DNA from: Sphingobacteriia bacterium
Lineage (GTDB): Bacteria; Bacteroidota; Bacteroidia; Chitinophagales; Chitinophagaceae
Assembly (NCBI GenBank): GCA_004293505.1
Contig: RDYY01000155.1
Location: 1 to 6,265, forward strand
Direction: 5' to 3'
DNA length: 6,265 nucleotides
Numbering within the stretch: position 1 is the first letter of the stretch; every line of letters begins with the position of its first letter. Below, one piece after another: positions 1 to 6,265 of this stretch. The notes under the pieces were generated by a model. The model was not told the DNA's origin, searched no databases, and was given only the letters and a program-made list of their open reading frames with translations. The position numbers and the translations under genes were made by a program.

Positions 1-260
1 GAAACCGTTAAAGGTTGTACAATGTCGTGCAGCTTGATGGAGCCCGCCAACTCTTGCAAAGCCGCTTCGTCAAAATCCCTGCGGGGTTGTTTGGGGTTGA
101 TGCTGATGGTGCTCAGGGGAATGCGGGTGCTGACCGTTGCTTTCTCAACGGCTTCAGCCGCCAATTTGGATCCCGTGGCTTGGATGTCGGCGTCTATGTT
201 TTGCAGCAAGGAACGCAGTCCTTTGCCAATCAGGTCTTTGTTGGGCTTTGAAGCGGCCAT
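1..260 (-). CDS. parB: ParB chromosome-partitioning protein, N-terminal part (cut by window edge)
   Basis: ParB binds centromere-like parS sites, loads and slides on DNA as a CTP-dependent clamp, and stimulates the ATPase ParA during chromosome segregation. Reading from the ATG at 260 down to the window edge gives 86 codons with no stop. Residues 12-19 (GKGLRSLL) are the short N-terminal motif common in ParB. Residues 53-86 match the start of the ParB/Srx domain: INPKQPRRDFDE, then LQELAGSIKLHDIVQPLTV, with HD where HG is usual. The arginine-rich CTP-binding motifs, the helix-turn-helix and the dimer domain lie outside the window. The ATG at 260 is chosen because an in-frame TAG lies 34 nt upstream with no other ATG between. 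It lies 46 nt downstream of the parA stop, the standard parA-parB order. A perfect -7 element at 284-291 could give it its own promoter. Identity is seen in the sequence and is secure. Confidence 0.93.
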   Translation of the reverse strand, partial: MAASKPNKDLIGKGLRSLLQNIDADIQATGSKLAAEAVEKATVSTRIPLSTISINPKQPRRDFDEAALQELAGSIKLHDIVQPLTV

Positions 261-283
261 GGCATTAAAATGTATTAGGTCGG

Positions 284-291
284 CAAAGATA
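284..291 (-). promoter_or_regulatory. Possible internal promoter for parB (-7 element)
   Basis: The minus strand reads TATCTTTG here, an exact match to the Bacteroidota -7 consensus TAnnTTTG, in the short parA-parB spacer and 23 nt before the parB ATG. The matching -33 element is poor: about 19-21 nt upstream I see only CTGG-like bases inside the end of parA. If used, it would start transcription about 15-17 nt before the parB start and make parB expression independent of parA. Confidence 0.35.
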
Positions 292-306
292 AGCTAGCGC
301 AAGGGC

Positions 307-879
307 TTATTCCAGGATTCTTTCGGCATTTGACATGCGCGTGAGCCCATTTTTTTGGAGAATTTCTTTGGCCAGGTTCAAATAATTCACTGCCCCTTTG
401 CTTTCGGCATCGTACAAAATCACTGGCTTGCCCACACTGGGGGCTTCACTCAAGCGGGTATTGCGGTGAATGATGGTGGAAAAAACCATTTCGTCAAAAT
501 GGCGGCGCACTTCGCTCACCACTTGGTTGCACAAGCGCAAACGGCCATCGTACATGGTCATCAAAATGCCTTCGATTTGCAAAGCAGGGTTGAGGCGATT
601 TTGAACGATCTTGATGGTGTTGAGCAATTTACCCAAGCCTTCCAACGCAAAAAATTCGCATTGAACGGGTACCACCACGGCATCAGAAGCCACCAAAGAA
701 TTAACGGTGATCAAACCCAAAGAAGGTGAGCAGTCAATGATGATGAAATCATAGCGGTCCCGGACGGCATCTAAAATGCCTTTCAAGACATTCTCGCGGT
801 TGGGATAATTGATCATTTCAATTTCGGCCCCCACCAAATCAATGTGGGAGGGGATGAGGTCCAAATGGGGACACTTCAT
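307..879 (-). CDS. parA: ParA partition ATPase, C-terminal fragment (downstream of a frame break)
   Basis: This 190-codon frame holds the rest of ParA/Soj, the Walker-type ATPase that drives chromosome segregation together with ParB. It begins in the conserved segment [19 protein letters not shown]. It carries Walker B at residues 43-50 (YDFIIIDC, acidic D49) followed by [12 protein letters not shown]. It continues through [19 protein letters not shown], the RLSEAP motif and the family C-terminus. It lacks the P-loop, which lies in the overlapping frame at 839-1090, so alone it cannot be a working ATPase. The ATG at 879 appears to be accidental: the codons AAG TGT CCC that follow join directly onto the conserved core. 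The two fragments overlap by 41 nt and differ by one base of frame. I infer an intact parA ancestor of about 260 residues. Sequence error or a real mutation are both possible. Confidence 0.85.
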   Translation of the reverse strand: MKCPHLDLIPSHIDLVGAEIEMINYPNRENVLKGILDAVRDRYDFIIIDCSPSLGLITVNSLVASDAVVVPVQCEFFALEGLGKLLNTIKIVQNRLNPALQIEGILMTMYDGRLRLCNQVVSEVRRHFDEMVFSTIIHRNTRLSEAPSVGKPVILYDAESKGAVNYLNLAKEILQKNGLTRMSNAERILE

Positions 880-1090
880 TGGCGGCTACGCCATTCACCA
901 TGCAGTCGTACAGGCTATTGGTGACATTGTGCAAGTCAAAGCCCACGCCCGTGGTGCTGTTGGCCTGGGGATCGGCGTCTACCAAAAGGGTTTTGAACTC
1001 CAATACCGCCAAGCTGGCGGCCACATTAATAGCCGTTGTGGTCTTGCCTACTCCTCCTTTTTGATTGGCTACGCCAATGATTCTTGCCAT
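839..1090 (-). CDS. parA: ParA partition ATPase, N-terminal fragment (upstream of a frame break)
   Basis: This 83-codon frame is the N-terminal part of ParA. Residues 1-72 are typical family sequence: [10 protein letters not shown], the deviant Walker [10 protein letters not shown] at 11-19 with signature lysine K11 and nucleotide-binding K16, then the A' region [14 protein letters not shown] at 35-48 with catalytic D40. After residue 72 (ANE) the reading changes to an unrelated tail, [11 protein letters not shown], and stops at 839. The true continuation lies in the +1 frame, at 879 and below. Compared with Bacillus subtilis Soj as I remember it, about six residues between this point and the PHLDLIPS segment are absent, while one extra base is present, so the net loss is about 17 nt. 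The start at 1090 is supported by [10 protein letters not shown] aligning with the family start and by the promoter at 1119-1149. Confidence 0.88.
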   Translation of the reverse strand: MARIIGVANQKGGVGKTTTAINVAASLAVLEFKTLLVDADPQANSTTGVGFDLHNVTNSLYDCMVNGVAANEVSPFGPHPLPH

Positions 1091-1118
1091 TTTCCCTTCT
1101 TTGTGCTTTGATGCGGGC

Positions 1119-1149
1119 CAAAAATACGGCTTCCCGACCCAGGTTCAAA
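1119..1149 (-). promoter_or_regulatory. parAB promoter, Bacteroidota type
   Basis: On the minus strand TTTG (plus positions 1146-1149) is followed by exactly 19 nt and then TATTTTTG (1119-1126). This fits the Bacteroidota housekeeping promoter TTTG-N19-TAnnTTTG at every defined base. The -7 element ends 28 nt before the parA ATG at 1090, which predicts a leader of about 20 nt. No parS-like palindrome or other operator was seen beside it. Confidence 0.7.
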
Positions 1150-1186
1150 CAATATTAAACAAGACGGGTTAAAATGTGGTGGCAAG

Positions 1187-1216
1187 TTTTCAACAGGTGG
1201 GAATCCTGTAGCTTTG
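1187..1216 (+). promoter_or_regulatory. Probable promoter of the metallophosphoesterase gene
   Basis: The -7 element TAGCTTTG at 1209-1216 is an exact match to TAnnTTTG. A TTTT at 1187-1190, 18 nt upstream, can serve as a weak -33 element. The predicted start of transcription lies around 1222-1224, giving a very short leader of about 10 nt before the ATG at 1234. This promoter and the parA promoter point away from each other within a 143-nt spacer, with 37 nt between their outer elements. Confidence 0.45.
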
Positions 1217-1233
1217 CCCCTTAATTTTTTACC

Positions 1234-2462
1234 ATGCGCAATGCGGGATTTTTATGGGTTTTGGCCCTGGTGATGTTGTTGTTGGACAGTTATGTTTACC
1301 AAGCCCTTAAAACGGTCACCCAACCTTTGGGAGAGAAAACCCGTTCTTTTTCTCGGCCCTGACCATCATCAGTTTGTTGGCCTTTCCTTATATCCCTTAT
1401 TTGCAGCAATCCAAAGTATTTCGCAATTATGTGTTTGCCATCTTGGCCGGCCTATTTTTTGCTAAATTGATCGCCGGGGTGGTTTTTTTGGTCGATGATT
1501 TGCGCCGTGGCGGACTTTGGGTAACCACCAAAATCGTGGACCAGGTGCAACACTCCCAAGACCCCAACCCCAAGATTGGTCGGTCTTTGTTTTTGAGTTG
1601 GCTGGGACTGGGTTTGGGGGCTACGCTGTTTGGAACTTTGTTGTACGGTTTTGGAAACAAATACAATTACCAAGTCAAGCGCGTCAAGTTGCGCTTTCCC
1701 CAACTGCCCAAAGCATTTGAGGGCTTTAAATTGGTGCAGATCAGTGATGTGCACAGTGGTAGTTTTCAAAACACCGCAGCGGTGTCCAAGGGCATTGACA
1801 AGATCTTGTCTTTGTCGCCGGACCTCATTTTGTTCACAGGAGATTTGGTCAACGACAAAGCGGTGGAGATGACCGATTACCAGTCTATTTTTGCGCGCTT
1901 GCGTGCGCCCTTTGGGGTCTATAGCACATTGGGCAACCACGACTATGGGGATTATGTTTCCTGGCCCTCTGCTGCTGCAAAATCGGCCAATTTAAATGAC
2001 TTGAAAGCCGTGCACGCCAACATGGGTTGGCGCTTGCTCATGAACGAGCACGTGAAGCTGGAAAAAGGGGGAGAAGCCATTGCTTTGTTGGGCATAGAAA
2101 ACTGGGGGGCCAAGGGCCGGTTTCCCAAATACGGTAAAATGGACCAAGCTTATCCCGGCACCGAAAACATTCCCTTTAAAATTTTGATGAGCCACGACCC
2201 TTCGCATTGGGATGCCCAAGTGAGGACGGAGTACCCCGACATTCAATTGACTTTGTCGGGCCACACCCATGGCATGCAGTTTGGTTTGGAGAATCCTTAT
2301 TTCAAGTGGAGCCCCGTTCAATGGATGTACCAACAATGGGCAGGCTTGTACGAAGCCGGCGAACAAAAGCTGTATGTGAACCGTGGATTTGGCTTCATTG
2401 GCTATCCTGGTCGGGTGGGTATATTGCCCGAGATTACTTTGATTGAATTATCAGCCGGTTAA
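1234..2462 (+). CDS. Membrane-anchored metallophosphoesterase (YkuE-like), with a one-base frame break near the start
   Basis: Calcineurin-like metallophosphoesterases hydrolyse phosphoesters with a two-metal centre. The substrate here is unknown, and relatives such as YkuE act at the cell envelope. The ATG at 1234 opens a frame of 42 codons beginning MRNAGFLWVLALVMLLLDS that stops at 1362. The rest runs in another frame to 2462, and without repair its first usable start would be a TTG at 1374. Adding one T to the T5 run at 1347-1351 joins the frames as TRSFFSALTIISLLAF and gives 409 residues, a normal length for the family. In that numbering, hydrophobic segments lie near 5-17, 39-58, 65-87 and 119-139. 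The metal-binding motifs follow: SDVH (D172, H174), GDLVN (D204), GNHD (N235, H236), SHDP (H321) and GHTHG (H344, H346). All catalytic motifs are intact. The break could be a sequencing slip, a mutation or, less likely, slippage. A barrel protein gene follows after 62 nt. Confidence 0.85.
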
Positions 2463-2524
2463 CTTTAACAAATTAGTTCGGTTGGTTCGCGGGGATTGCT
2501 GCATTTTTACACCAAATCTAGACC

Positions 2525-3103
2525 ATGAGAAAATCATTTTTGTTGTTTTGTGTCTTGGGCCTGCTGGCCTTTCAAAGCCAAGCCCAGGTTAAGTTTCGTG
2601 CCGGTGTAAAAGGAGGGCTCAACCTCAATCAAATTGAAGGACAAGCATTTGAAAATGGGGCAGATTATTCTTTTCACCTGGGTGGATTTGCTGAAATTGA
2701 CTTTTTGAAAAAGATTGGTATCCAGCCGGAAGTCTTGTGGAACCAAACCACCACCCAAAGGTTTACCACCCTTCCCAATATTTACCAAACCCTGCCCCAA
2801 AACATTACTCTGAACTATTTGTCTATACCCATTTTGTTCCGTTACAATTGGTTTTCCTTTTTGACCTTGCACGCAGGACCCCAATTTGGTGTTTTGTTGA
2901 ACAAAGAAAAAAACCTTTTGCAAAATGGTGAAGCTGCTTTTTCCAGTGGCGACATGGCGTTGGTCTTGGGTGCACAAGTGAATCTAAAATCCTTGCGGGT
3001 CTATGGTCGTTACAATGCTGGATTGTCCAACATGAACGACGCCTTTTCACAAGACAAATGGAAAAGCCGCCAATGGCAGTTGGGCATTGGCATTAAGCTT
3101 TAA
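2525..3103 (+). CDS. PorT-like outer-membrane beta-barrel protein
   Basis: A 192-residue protein of the small Bacteroidota outer-membrane beta-barrel group (PorT / OMP_b-brl_2 type). These proteins sit in the outer membrane and mostly have no known task. Residues 1-20 form a signal peptide: MRK, a hydrophobic core FLLFCVLGLLAF, and a cut site at SQA before QVKF. The mature part has alternating hydrophobic and polar residues as in beta strands. Segments typical of the family are VKGGLNLNQIEG near 28, IGIQPEVLWNQ near 44-54, YLSIPILFRYN, HAGPQFGVLLN, LVLGAQVNL, and a terminal strand WQLGIGIKL. The gene is complete and starts at the only sensible ATG, directly before the signal peptide. In the 62-nt gap after the phosphoesterase I see no exact TAnnTTTG, so read-through from that gene is likely. 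A specific PorT role in type IX secretion is not shown: many paralogues look alike. Confidence 0.8.
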   Translation: MRKSFLLFCVLGLLAFQSQAQVKFRAGVKGGLNLNQIEGQAFENGADYSFHLGGFAEIDFLKKIGIQPEVLWNQTTTQRFTTLPNIYQTLPQNITLNYLSIPILFRYNWFSFLTLHAGPQFGVLLNKEKNLLQNGEAAFSSGDMALVLGAQVNLKSLRVYGRYNAGLSNMNDAFSQDKWKSRQWQLGIGIKL

Positions 3104-3177
3104 GCAAGCTTGGTTTGCTGCGTGGAAGCAGAAATGCTTTGCTGTTGGTCTGGTCCCAGATCAATCCCAAGCTGCTT
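3102..3177. terminator. Nested inverted repeats between convergent genes, possible shared transcript end
   Basis: The arms 3102-3113 (AAGCAAGCTTGG) and 3167-3177 (CCAAGCTGCTT) pair over 11 bp with a single bulged A. Inside lie a small hairpin at 3126-3139 (AAGCA, loop GAAA, TGCTT) and one at 3144-3165 with 9 pairs, two of them G-U on the plus strand, and loop GTCC. The structure spans the whole gap between the two stop codons and enters the last codons of the DUF4954 gene. There is no T run on either strand, so it is not a classic intrinsic terminator. Confidence 0.3.
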
Positions 3178-5374
3178 GAAACCTTGCCACCACTGCTTTT
3201 TGCTCGGCCAGTTGTTGAAACTGTTCTTGTAAAAAAGGGTTGTCGGACAATTTGCCCACCACCGCATTTAATTCTGCACTGTTTTCGTACACCATTTTGC
3301 GGAAGGGGTTGGTATAATCTTTTTCGCGCGATTCTTGGATGTTGCGCACCATCCATTCGCGGGTGCTGATGGCTTGGTTGGTCAGGTTCTTGAATTGGGT
3401 GGCCGTTAGTGCAGACAATTGTAAACCTGTGATTTCTTCCAATGCTGCCAAAGCTTGCAGCCTTTTTTGCAAAGGGTATTGGGCCGAGCAGGATTGGTAA
3501 AATTGGTGCACTTGCTCCCATCCTTGTACGCCACCATTTTCAATGTCCAACAACAAAGACTGGTAATCTTTTTGGGGAATCAGTTGGCCGCCCATGTTCA
3601 CAAATTCAAACCAAGGCAAAGTAGAGGCAAAGGTTTGGCAATAGGCAGCTGGGGTCATGCCTAAGTTTTCTTCCATGCCGCGCAAAAGCGCTTCTACACC
3701 GTGAAAAACAATCAGGTCTTCAAAAAGCCGATAGGCTTCTGCCACTTTCAATAATTTGGTGGGCCTTTTGCTGTTTTCTATTTTTCCAGCCGACACAAAA
3801 AGGCCCGCCACGGCTTTGGGATCGGACACCAACAATTGTTTGCCGGCTTCTTGCAATTGGGCCTCATCTGTAACTGCTGCGCCCTGCACTTTTAACCAGG
3901 CCCTGCCCGTTTCTATTTCTATCAAGCGGCGGGCGTTGCGCATTTCTTGCAAGGTATCGGGCGCCAAATAATCGTATTCAAAGTGTTGAAGGGGAGTGGT
4001 TCTTTTGTCGCGGTCTTGGTATTTCCAAGCGTTGCGGGCCAGGGCATAGAGGTTGTAGAAAAACCAATAGCCAGGCATGACTTGCAAACAGTTTTCGTGT
4101 TCGTTGTTGCTGACCAAGGCAAAAGGATAGGGGATGTCCAGTTCGGACATGTAGTCGCCCTTGGTCAACAAACAAAATGAAGCAAAGCGAGAATTGTGTT
4201 TGAGGCTAACACAAAGGCCCGGCCAAAAGCCCCTGCCCATGATGATTTCCCCATCGGCACTGCGGCTGTTGTGGTTGGAGCCAATGGTAGCACCAGCGGC
4301 AATATTGCTTTGTCCCATGACCAAGGCAGCACACAAGAAAGAGTTGTTGTGGTGTTGTTCGTGGGCAGGAAAAATCAAGGAGTTCAATACTTCACAACAA
4401 GAAATGGTGGCATTGTACCCCAAGAAAGAATTGATCAACCGCGCGCCGTATTTTAATTGGGAGTGGTCGGCCATGATGAAGCGAACGGCTTTGATGCCAT
4501 AAAAAGCACGGCAGCCATAACCAATGATCCCATTGACCATTTCGCATCCTTCACCAATTTGGGTTTTGCCTGCAGCCCCCGAATTAACAGTGAGGTTTTT
4601 TAATTTGTTGGCACCTTTGAAATAAGCGTCATCACCCACCCACACGTCTTTGATGATGCGGCAGTTTTTGATGACGGTGCGGTGTCCTATTTTGCCATAA
4701 TACCCCCGCTTGTGGTCAAACTGGGCTTCGGTAAATGCTTTGAATTTTTCTTGCAACAAAGTCCTGTCGCGGTGCCGGCTCCAGAGCCAAGCATCGGCGG
4801 GTTGCATGCCATTGAAGGGCATCACTTTTCGGCCCGTGTTTTCGTTGCAAATTTCCATCCAGATGCGGACTTCTTCTGCTTCCCCTTCTTTGATGATGCC
4901 GTTACCAAATTTGGCGTGGTTGGTGGTCACCAATTCGTTCACGCTGGAAATGATGACTTCTGAACCAATGATATAATGCGACAAATAGTGCACGTGGTCA
5001 ATGGCTACGTTGTCACCAAAATCGCAACTGATGATGGTAGAATTGTACAACCCTACCCGGGCTTTTAAATCGCTGAAACCCAAGTAAAGGGGCTCCAATT
5101 TTCCAATGCGCACCAAGCCGTGGAATTGGCAATTCTTGACCAATTGGGGATCAAATGCATCGCTCACCAAAATCAAGTTCCAGTCGTTGGTGGTGTTGCC
5201 ATTGCGCACCAACATTTCAATTTCATCGCTGCGCAAAGTTCGGTAGTGGATACCGTTGGTGTTTTCTTGGTTGCGCAAGTAAAACTCGTCCTTGCCTTGG
5301 GGCAAATAAGGGGCTTTGATGAAATCGTGCCCCAACGAACCAAAAGGTGTTTTGGTGATGATGTTTTTGTTCAT
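3161..5374 (-). CDS. DUF4954 family protein, probable left-handed beta-helix protein of unknown function
   Basis: A complete 737-residue member of the DUF4954 family, whose function is unknown. From the N-terminus: residues 11-25 (FGSLGHDFIKAPYLP), then GKDEFYLRN and the conserved EIEMLVRNGN. A first run of short turn-like repeats lies near 104-160 (GLYNSTIISCDFGDNV, SHYIIGSEVII, TTNHAKFGNGI). A second longer run lies at about 225-400 (GHRTVIKNCRIIKDVWVG, QIGEGCEMVNGIIGYG, IAAGATIGSNHNS, GLCVSLKHNSRF). These spaced I/V-G repeats resemble left-handed beta-helix acyltransferases. Histidine and asparagine cluster at 338-345 (HEQHHNNS), 367-370 (NHNS) and 393-396 (HNSR), a candidate active or metal site. 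From about 440 to the end the sequence looks helical. The ATG at 5374 follows the glmS stop by 5 nt, so the two genes form an operon and may be translationally coupled. Family assignment is from memory of conserved segments, and the fold and role are inference. Confidence 0.85.
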   Translation of the reverse strand: MNKNIITKTPFGSLGHDFIKAPYLPQGKDEFYLRNQENTNGIHYRTLRSDEIEMLVRNGNTTNDWNLILVSDAFDPQLVKNCQFHGLVRIGKLEPLYLGFSDLKARVGLYNSTIISCDFGDNVAIDHVHYLSHYIIGSEVIISSVNELVTTNHAKFGNGIIKEGEAEEVRIWMEICNENTGRKVMPFNGMQPADAWLWSRHRDRTLLQEKFKAFTEAQFDHKRGYYGKIGHRTVIKNCRIIKDVWVGDDAYFKGANKLKNLTVNSGAAGKTQIGEGCEMVNGIIGYGCRAFYGIKAVRFIMADHSQLKYGARLINSFLGYNATISCCEVLNSLIFPAHEQHHNNSFLCAALVMGQSNIAAGATIGSNHNSRSADGEIIMGRGFWPGLCVSLKHNSRFASFCLLTKGDYMSELDIPYPFALVSNNEHENCLQVMPGYWFFYNLYALARNAWKYQDRDKRTTPLQHFEYDYLAPDTLQEMRNARRLIEIETGRAWLKVQGAAVTDEAQLQEAGKQLLVSDPKAVAGLFVSAGKIENSKRPTKLLKVAEAYRLFEDLIVFHGVEALLRGMEENLGMTPAAYCQTFASTLPWFEFVNMGGQLIPQKDYQSLLLDIENGGVQGWEQVHQFYQSCSAQYPLQKRLQALAALEEITGLQLSALTATQFKNLTNQAISTREWMVRNIQESREKDYTNPFRKMVYENSAELNAVVGKLSDNPFLQEQFQQLAEQKAVVARFQAAWD

Positions 5375-5379
5375 GGTGG

Positions 5380-6265
5380 TTATTCTACCGTTACAGACTT
5401 GGCCAGGTTGCGGGGTTTGTCTACATCCAATCCTTTGGCAAGGCCGCAGTAGTAACTGAGCAATTGCAAGGGGATGACGGACAAGAGAGGGGCCAGGATT
5501 TCATCTACCGGGGGAACATACAAGACATCGTCGGCCATGCTGGGGATGAGTTCATCGCCTTGGGTGGCCACGGCAATGACCTTGCCTTTTCGGGCTTTGA
5601 TCTCTTGCATGTTGGACACCACTTTTTCGTAAAATTGGTCGCGCGTGGCCACAAAGACCACGGGCAGGTTTTCGTCTACCAAGGCAATGGGGCCGTGTTT
5701 CATTTCAGCCGCAGGATAGCCTTCGGCATGGATATACGTGATCTCTTTTAATTTGAGGGCGCCTTCCAGGGCAATGGGGAAATTATAGCCCCTGCCCAAG
5801 AACAAAAAGTCGCGGGCCGATTGGTATTTCTCGGCCACGGCCTGGATGGCCGTGGTATCGGCCAAAATGGCTTTTATTTTTTCTGGTACTTCGGCCAATT
5901 GGTGCAAAAGATCCAAATATTTTTCATGGTCCAAGGTTCCTTTGGCCTTGCCAATTTTCAAGGCCATCATCATCAGCACAGCCAACTGACCTGTAAATGC
6001 CTTGGTACTGGCCACGCCAATCTCGGGACCTGAGTGGGTATAAGCGCCCGCATGGCTGAGGCGGGCAATGCTGCTGCCCACGGCGTTCACCACCCCAAAG
6101 ATGAAAGCCCCTTGGGCTTTGGCACTTTCCAATGCCACCAAAGTATCGGCAGTTTCACCACTTTGCGAAATGGCAATGATGACATCGCCCGGATGAATGA
6201 CGGGATTGCGGTAACGGAATTCAGAAGCATATTCCACTTCTACGGGAATGCGGCACAGGGCTTCA
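5380..6265 (-). CDS. glmS: Glutamine-fructose-6-phosphate aminotransferase, C-terminal half (cut by window edge)
   Basis: GlmS makes glucosamine-6-phosphate from fructose-6-phosphate and glutamine, the first committed step to UDP-GlcNAc for peptidoglycan and LPS in the cytoplasm. The window holds the last 294 residues of an enzyme usually near 610, covering most of the sugar-isomerase part. The glutaminase domain, with its N-terminal cysteine, lies outside. Visible motifs are VEYASEFRYRNPV, the phosphate-binding loop SQSGETADT, GPEIGVASTKAFT, LEGALKLKEITYIHAEGYPAAEMKHGPIAL (with the glutamate of LKE and the histidine of KHG, equivalent to E. coli E488 and H504), and the C-terminal PRNLAKSVTVE with the catalytic lysine. 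The frame stays open to the window edge, beyond the in-frame GTG at 6237 (the V of VEYAS), which is internal. The stop is 5 nt before the DUF4954 start. No fault is visible. Confidence 0.97.
   Translation of the reverse strand, partial: EALCRIPVEVEYASEFRYRNPVIHPGDVIIAISQSGETADTLVALESAKAQGAFIFGVVNAVGSSIARLSHAGAYTHSGPEIGVASTKAFTGQLAVLMMMALKIGKAKGTLDHEKYLDLLHQLAEVPEKIKAILADTTAIQAVAEKYQSARDFLFLGRGYNFPIALEGALKLKEITYIHAEGYPAAEMKHGPIALVDENLPVVFVATRDQFYEKVVSNMQEIKARKGKVIAVATQGDELIPSMADDVLYVPPVDEILAPLLSVIPLQLLSYYCGLAKGLDVDKPRNLAKSVTVE

Noticed and set aside
836..890. Programmed +1 frameshift in parA
   Set aside because: A programmed shift would keep all conserved residues, but here about six expected residues are missing at the junction, and no stop codon or known shift signal lies at the switch point.
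1091..1233. parS centromere site near parAB
   Set aside because: No 16-bp palindrome resembling TGTTTCACGTGAAACA or a close variant was found here or elsewhere in the window.
1341..1362. Programmed -1 frameshift in the phosphoesterase gene
   Set aside because: The in-phase bases T TCT TTT and T TTT TCT do not form a proper X XXY YYZ heptamer, and I see no downstream stem or pseudoknot; a missing T explains it more simply.
1452..1940. 162-codon minus-strand open frame opposite the phosphoesterase gene
   Set aside because: It is antisense to a gene with clear catalytic motifs and shows no recognisable protein features; the same holds for the frames at 2534-2977 (minus), 1992-2366 (minus) and 355-729 (plus).
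2463..2524. Promoter for the barrel protein gene
   Set aside because: No exact TAnnTTTG occurs in the gap; the nearest resemblance, TTACTTTG at 2434-2441, is inside the phosphoesterase gene and has a mismatch at the critical A.
5375..5379. glmS ribozyme or riboswitch control
   Set aside because: The glmS ribozyme lies in the 5' leader, which is outside the window, so nothing can be said from this sequence; none was seen between glmS and the next gene.
5464..5751. Plus-strand open frames opposite glmS and the DUF4954 gene
   Set aside because: They are shadows of strongly conserved coding sequence on the minus strand, with low-complexity, non-family translations.

Overview
The window reads as a chromosomal segment of a Bacteroidota bacterium, probably of the Chitinophagia/Saprospiria type. 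Evidence for this is a DUF4954 protein (a family I know only from this phylum and its relatives), a small PorT-like outer-membrane beta-barrel protein, promoters of the Bacteroidota form TTTG-N19-TAnnTTTG, and start codons without Shine-Dalgarno sequences. All genes look like core, vertically inherited ones. I see no mobile element, RNA gene, CRISPR array or defence system, and no convincing undescribed system. The points of interest are two broken reading frames and one conserved gene of unknown function tied to glmS.

Layout. Positions 1-260 (minus) hold the N-terminal 86 codons of parB, cut by the window edge. Positions 307-1090 (minus) hold parA, split into two overlapping fragments by what looks like an out-of-frame loss of about 17 nt. 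Positions 1091-1233 are a divergent promoter region with a near-perfect promoter for parA and a plausible one for the gene on the other side. Positions 1234-2462 (plus) hold a membrane-anchored metallophosphoesterase whose first 40 or so codons are out of frame with the rest by one base at a T5 run. Positions 2525-3103 (plus) hold a secreted PorT-type outer-membrane barrel protein. Positions 3104-3160 separate convergent genes and carry nested inverted repeats. Positions 3161-5374 (minus) hold a 737-residue DUF4954 protein, and positions 5380-6265 (minus) the C-terminal half of glmS, cut by the window edge.

How they work together. parA and parB form the usual chromosome-partitioning pair, with ParA read first. 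glmS, which makes glucosamine-6-phosphate for peptidoglycan and LPS, is followed after only 5 nt by the DUF4954 gene, so the two are almost certainly one operon. The DUF4954 protein looks like a large left-handed beta-helix protein, the fold of the sugar N-acyltransferases that act downstream of GlmS, which makes an amino-sugar or envelope role a reasonable but untested idea. The phosphoesterase and the barrel protein lie in tandem 62 nt apart and may share a transcript. The two frame breaks lie about 480 nt apart, on either side of the divergent promoter region, while the other reading frames are clean. Local sequence error or recent mutation must be settled before either gene is called inactive.
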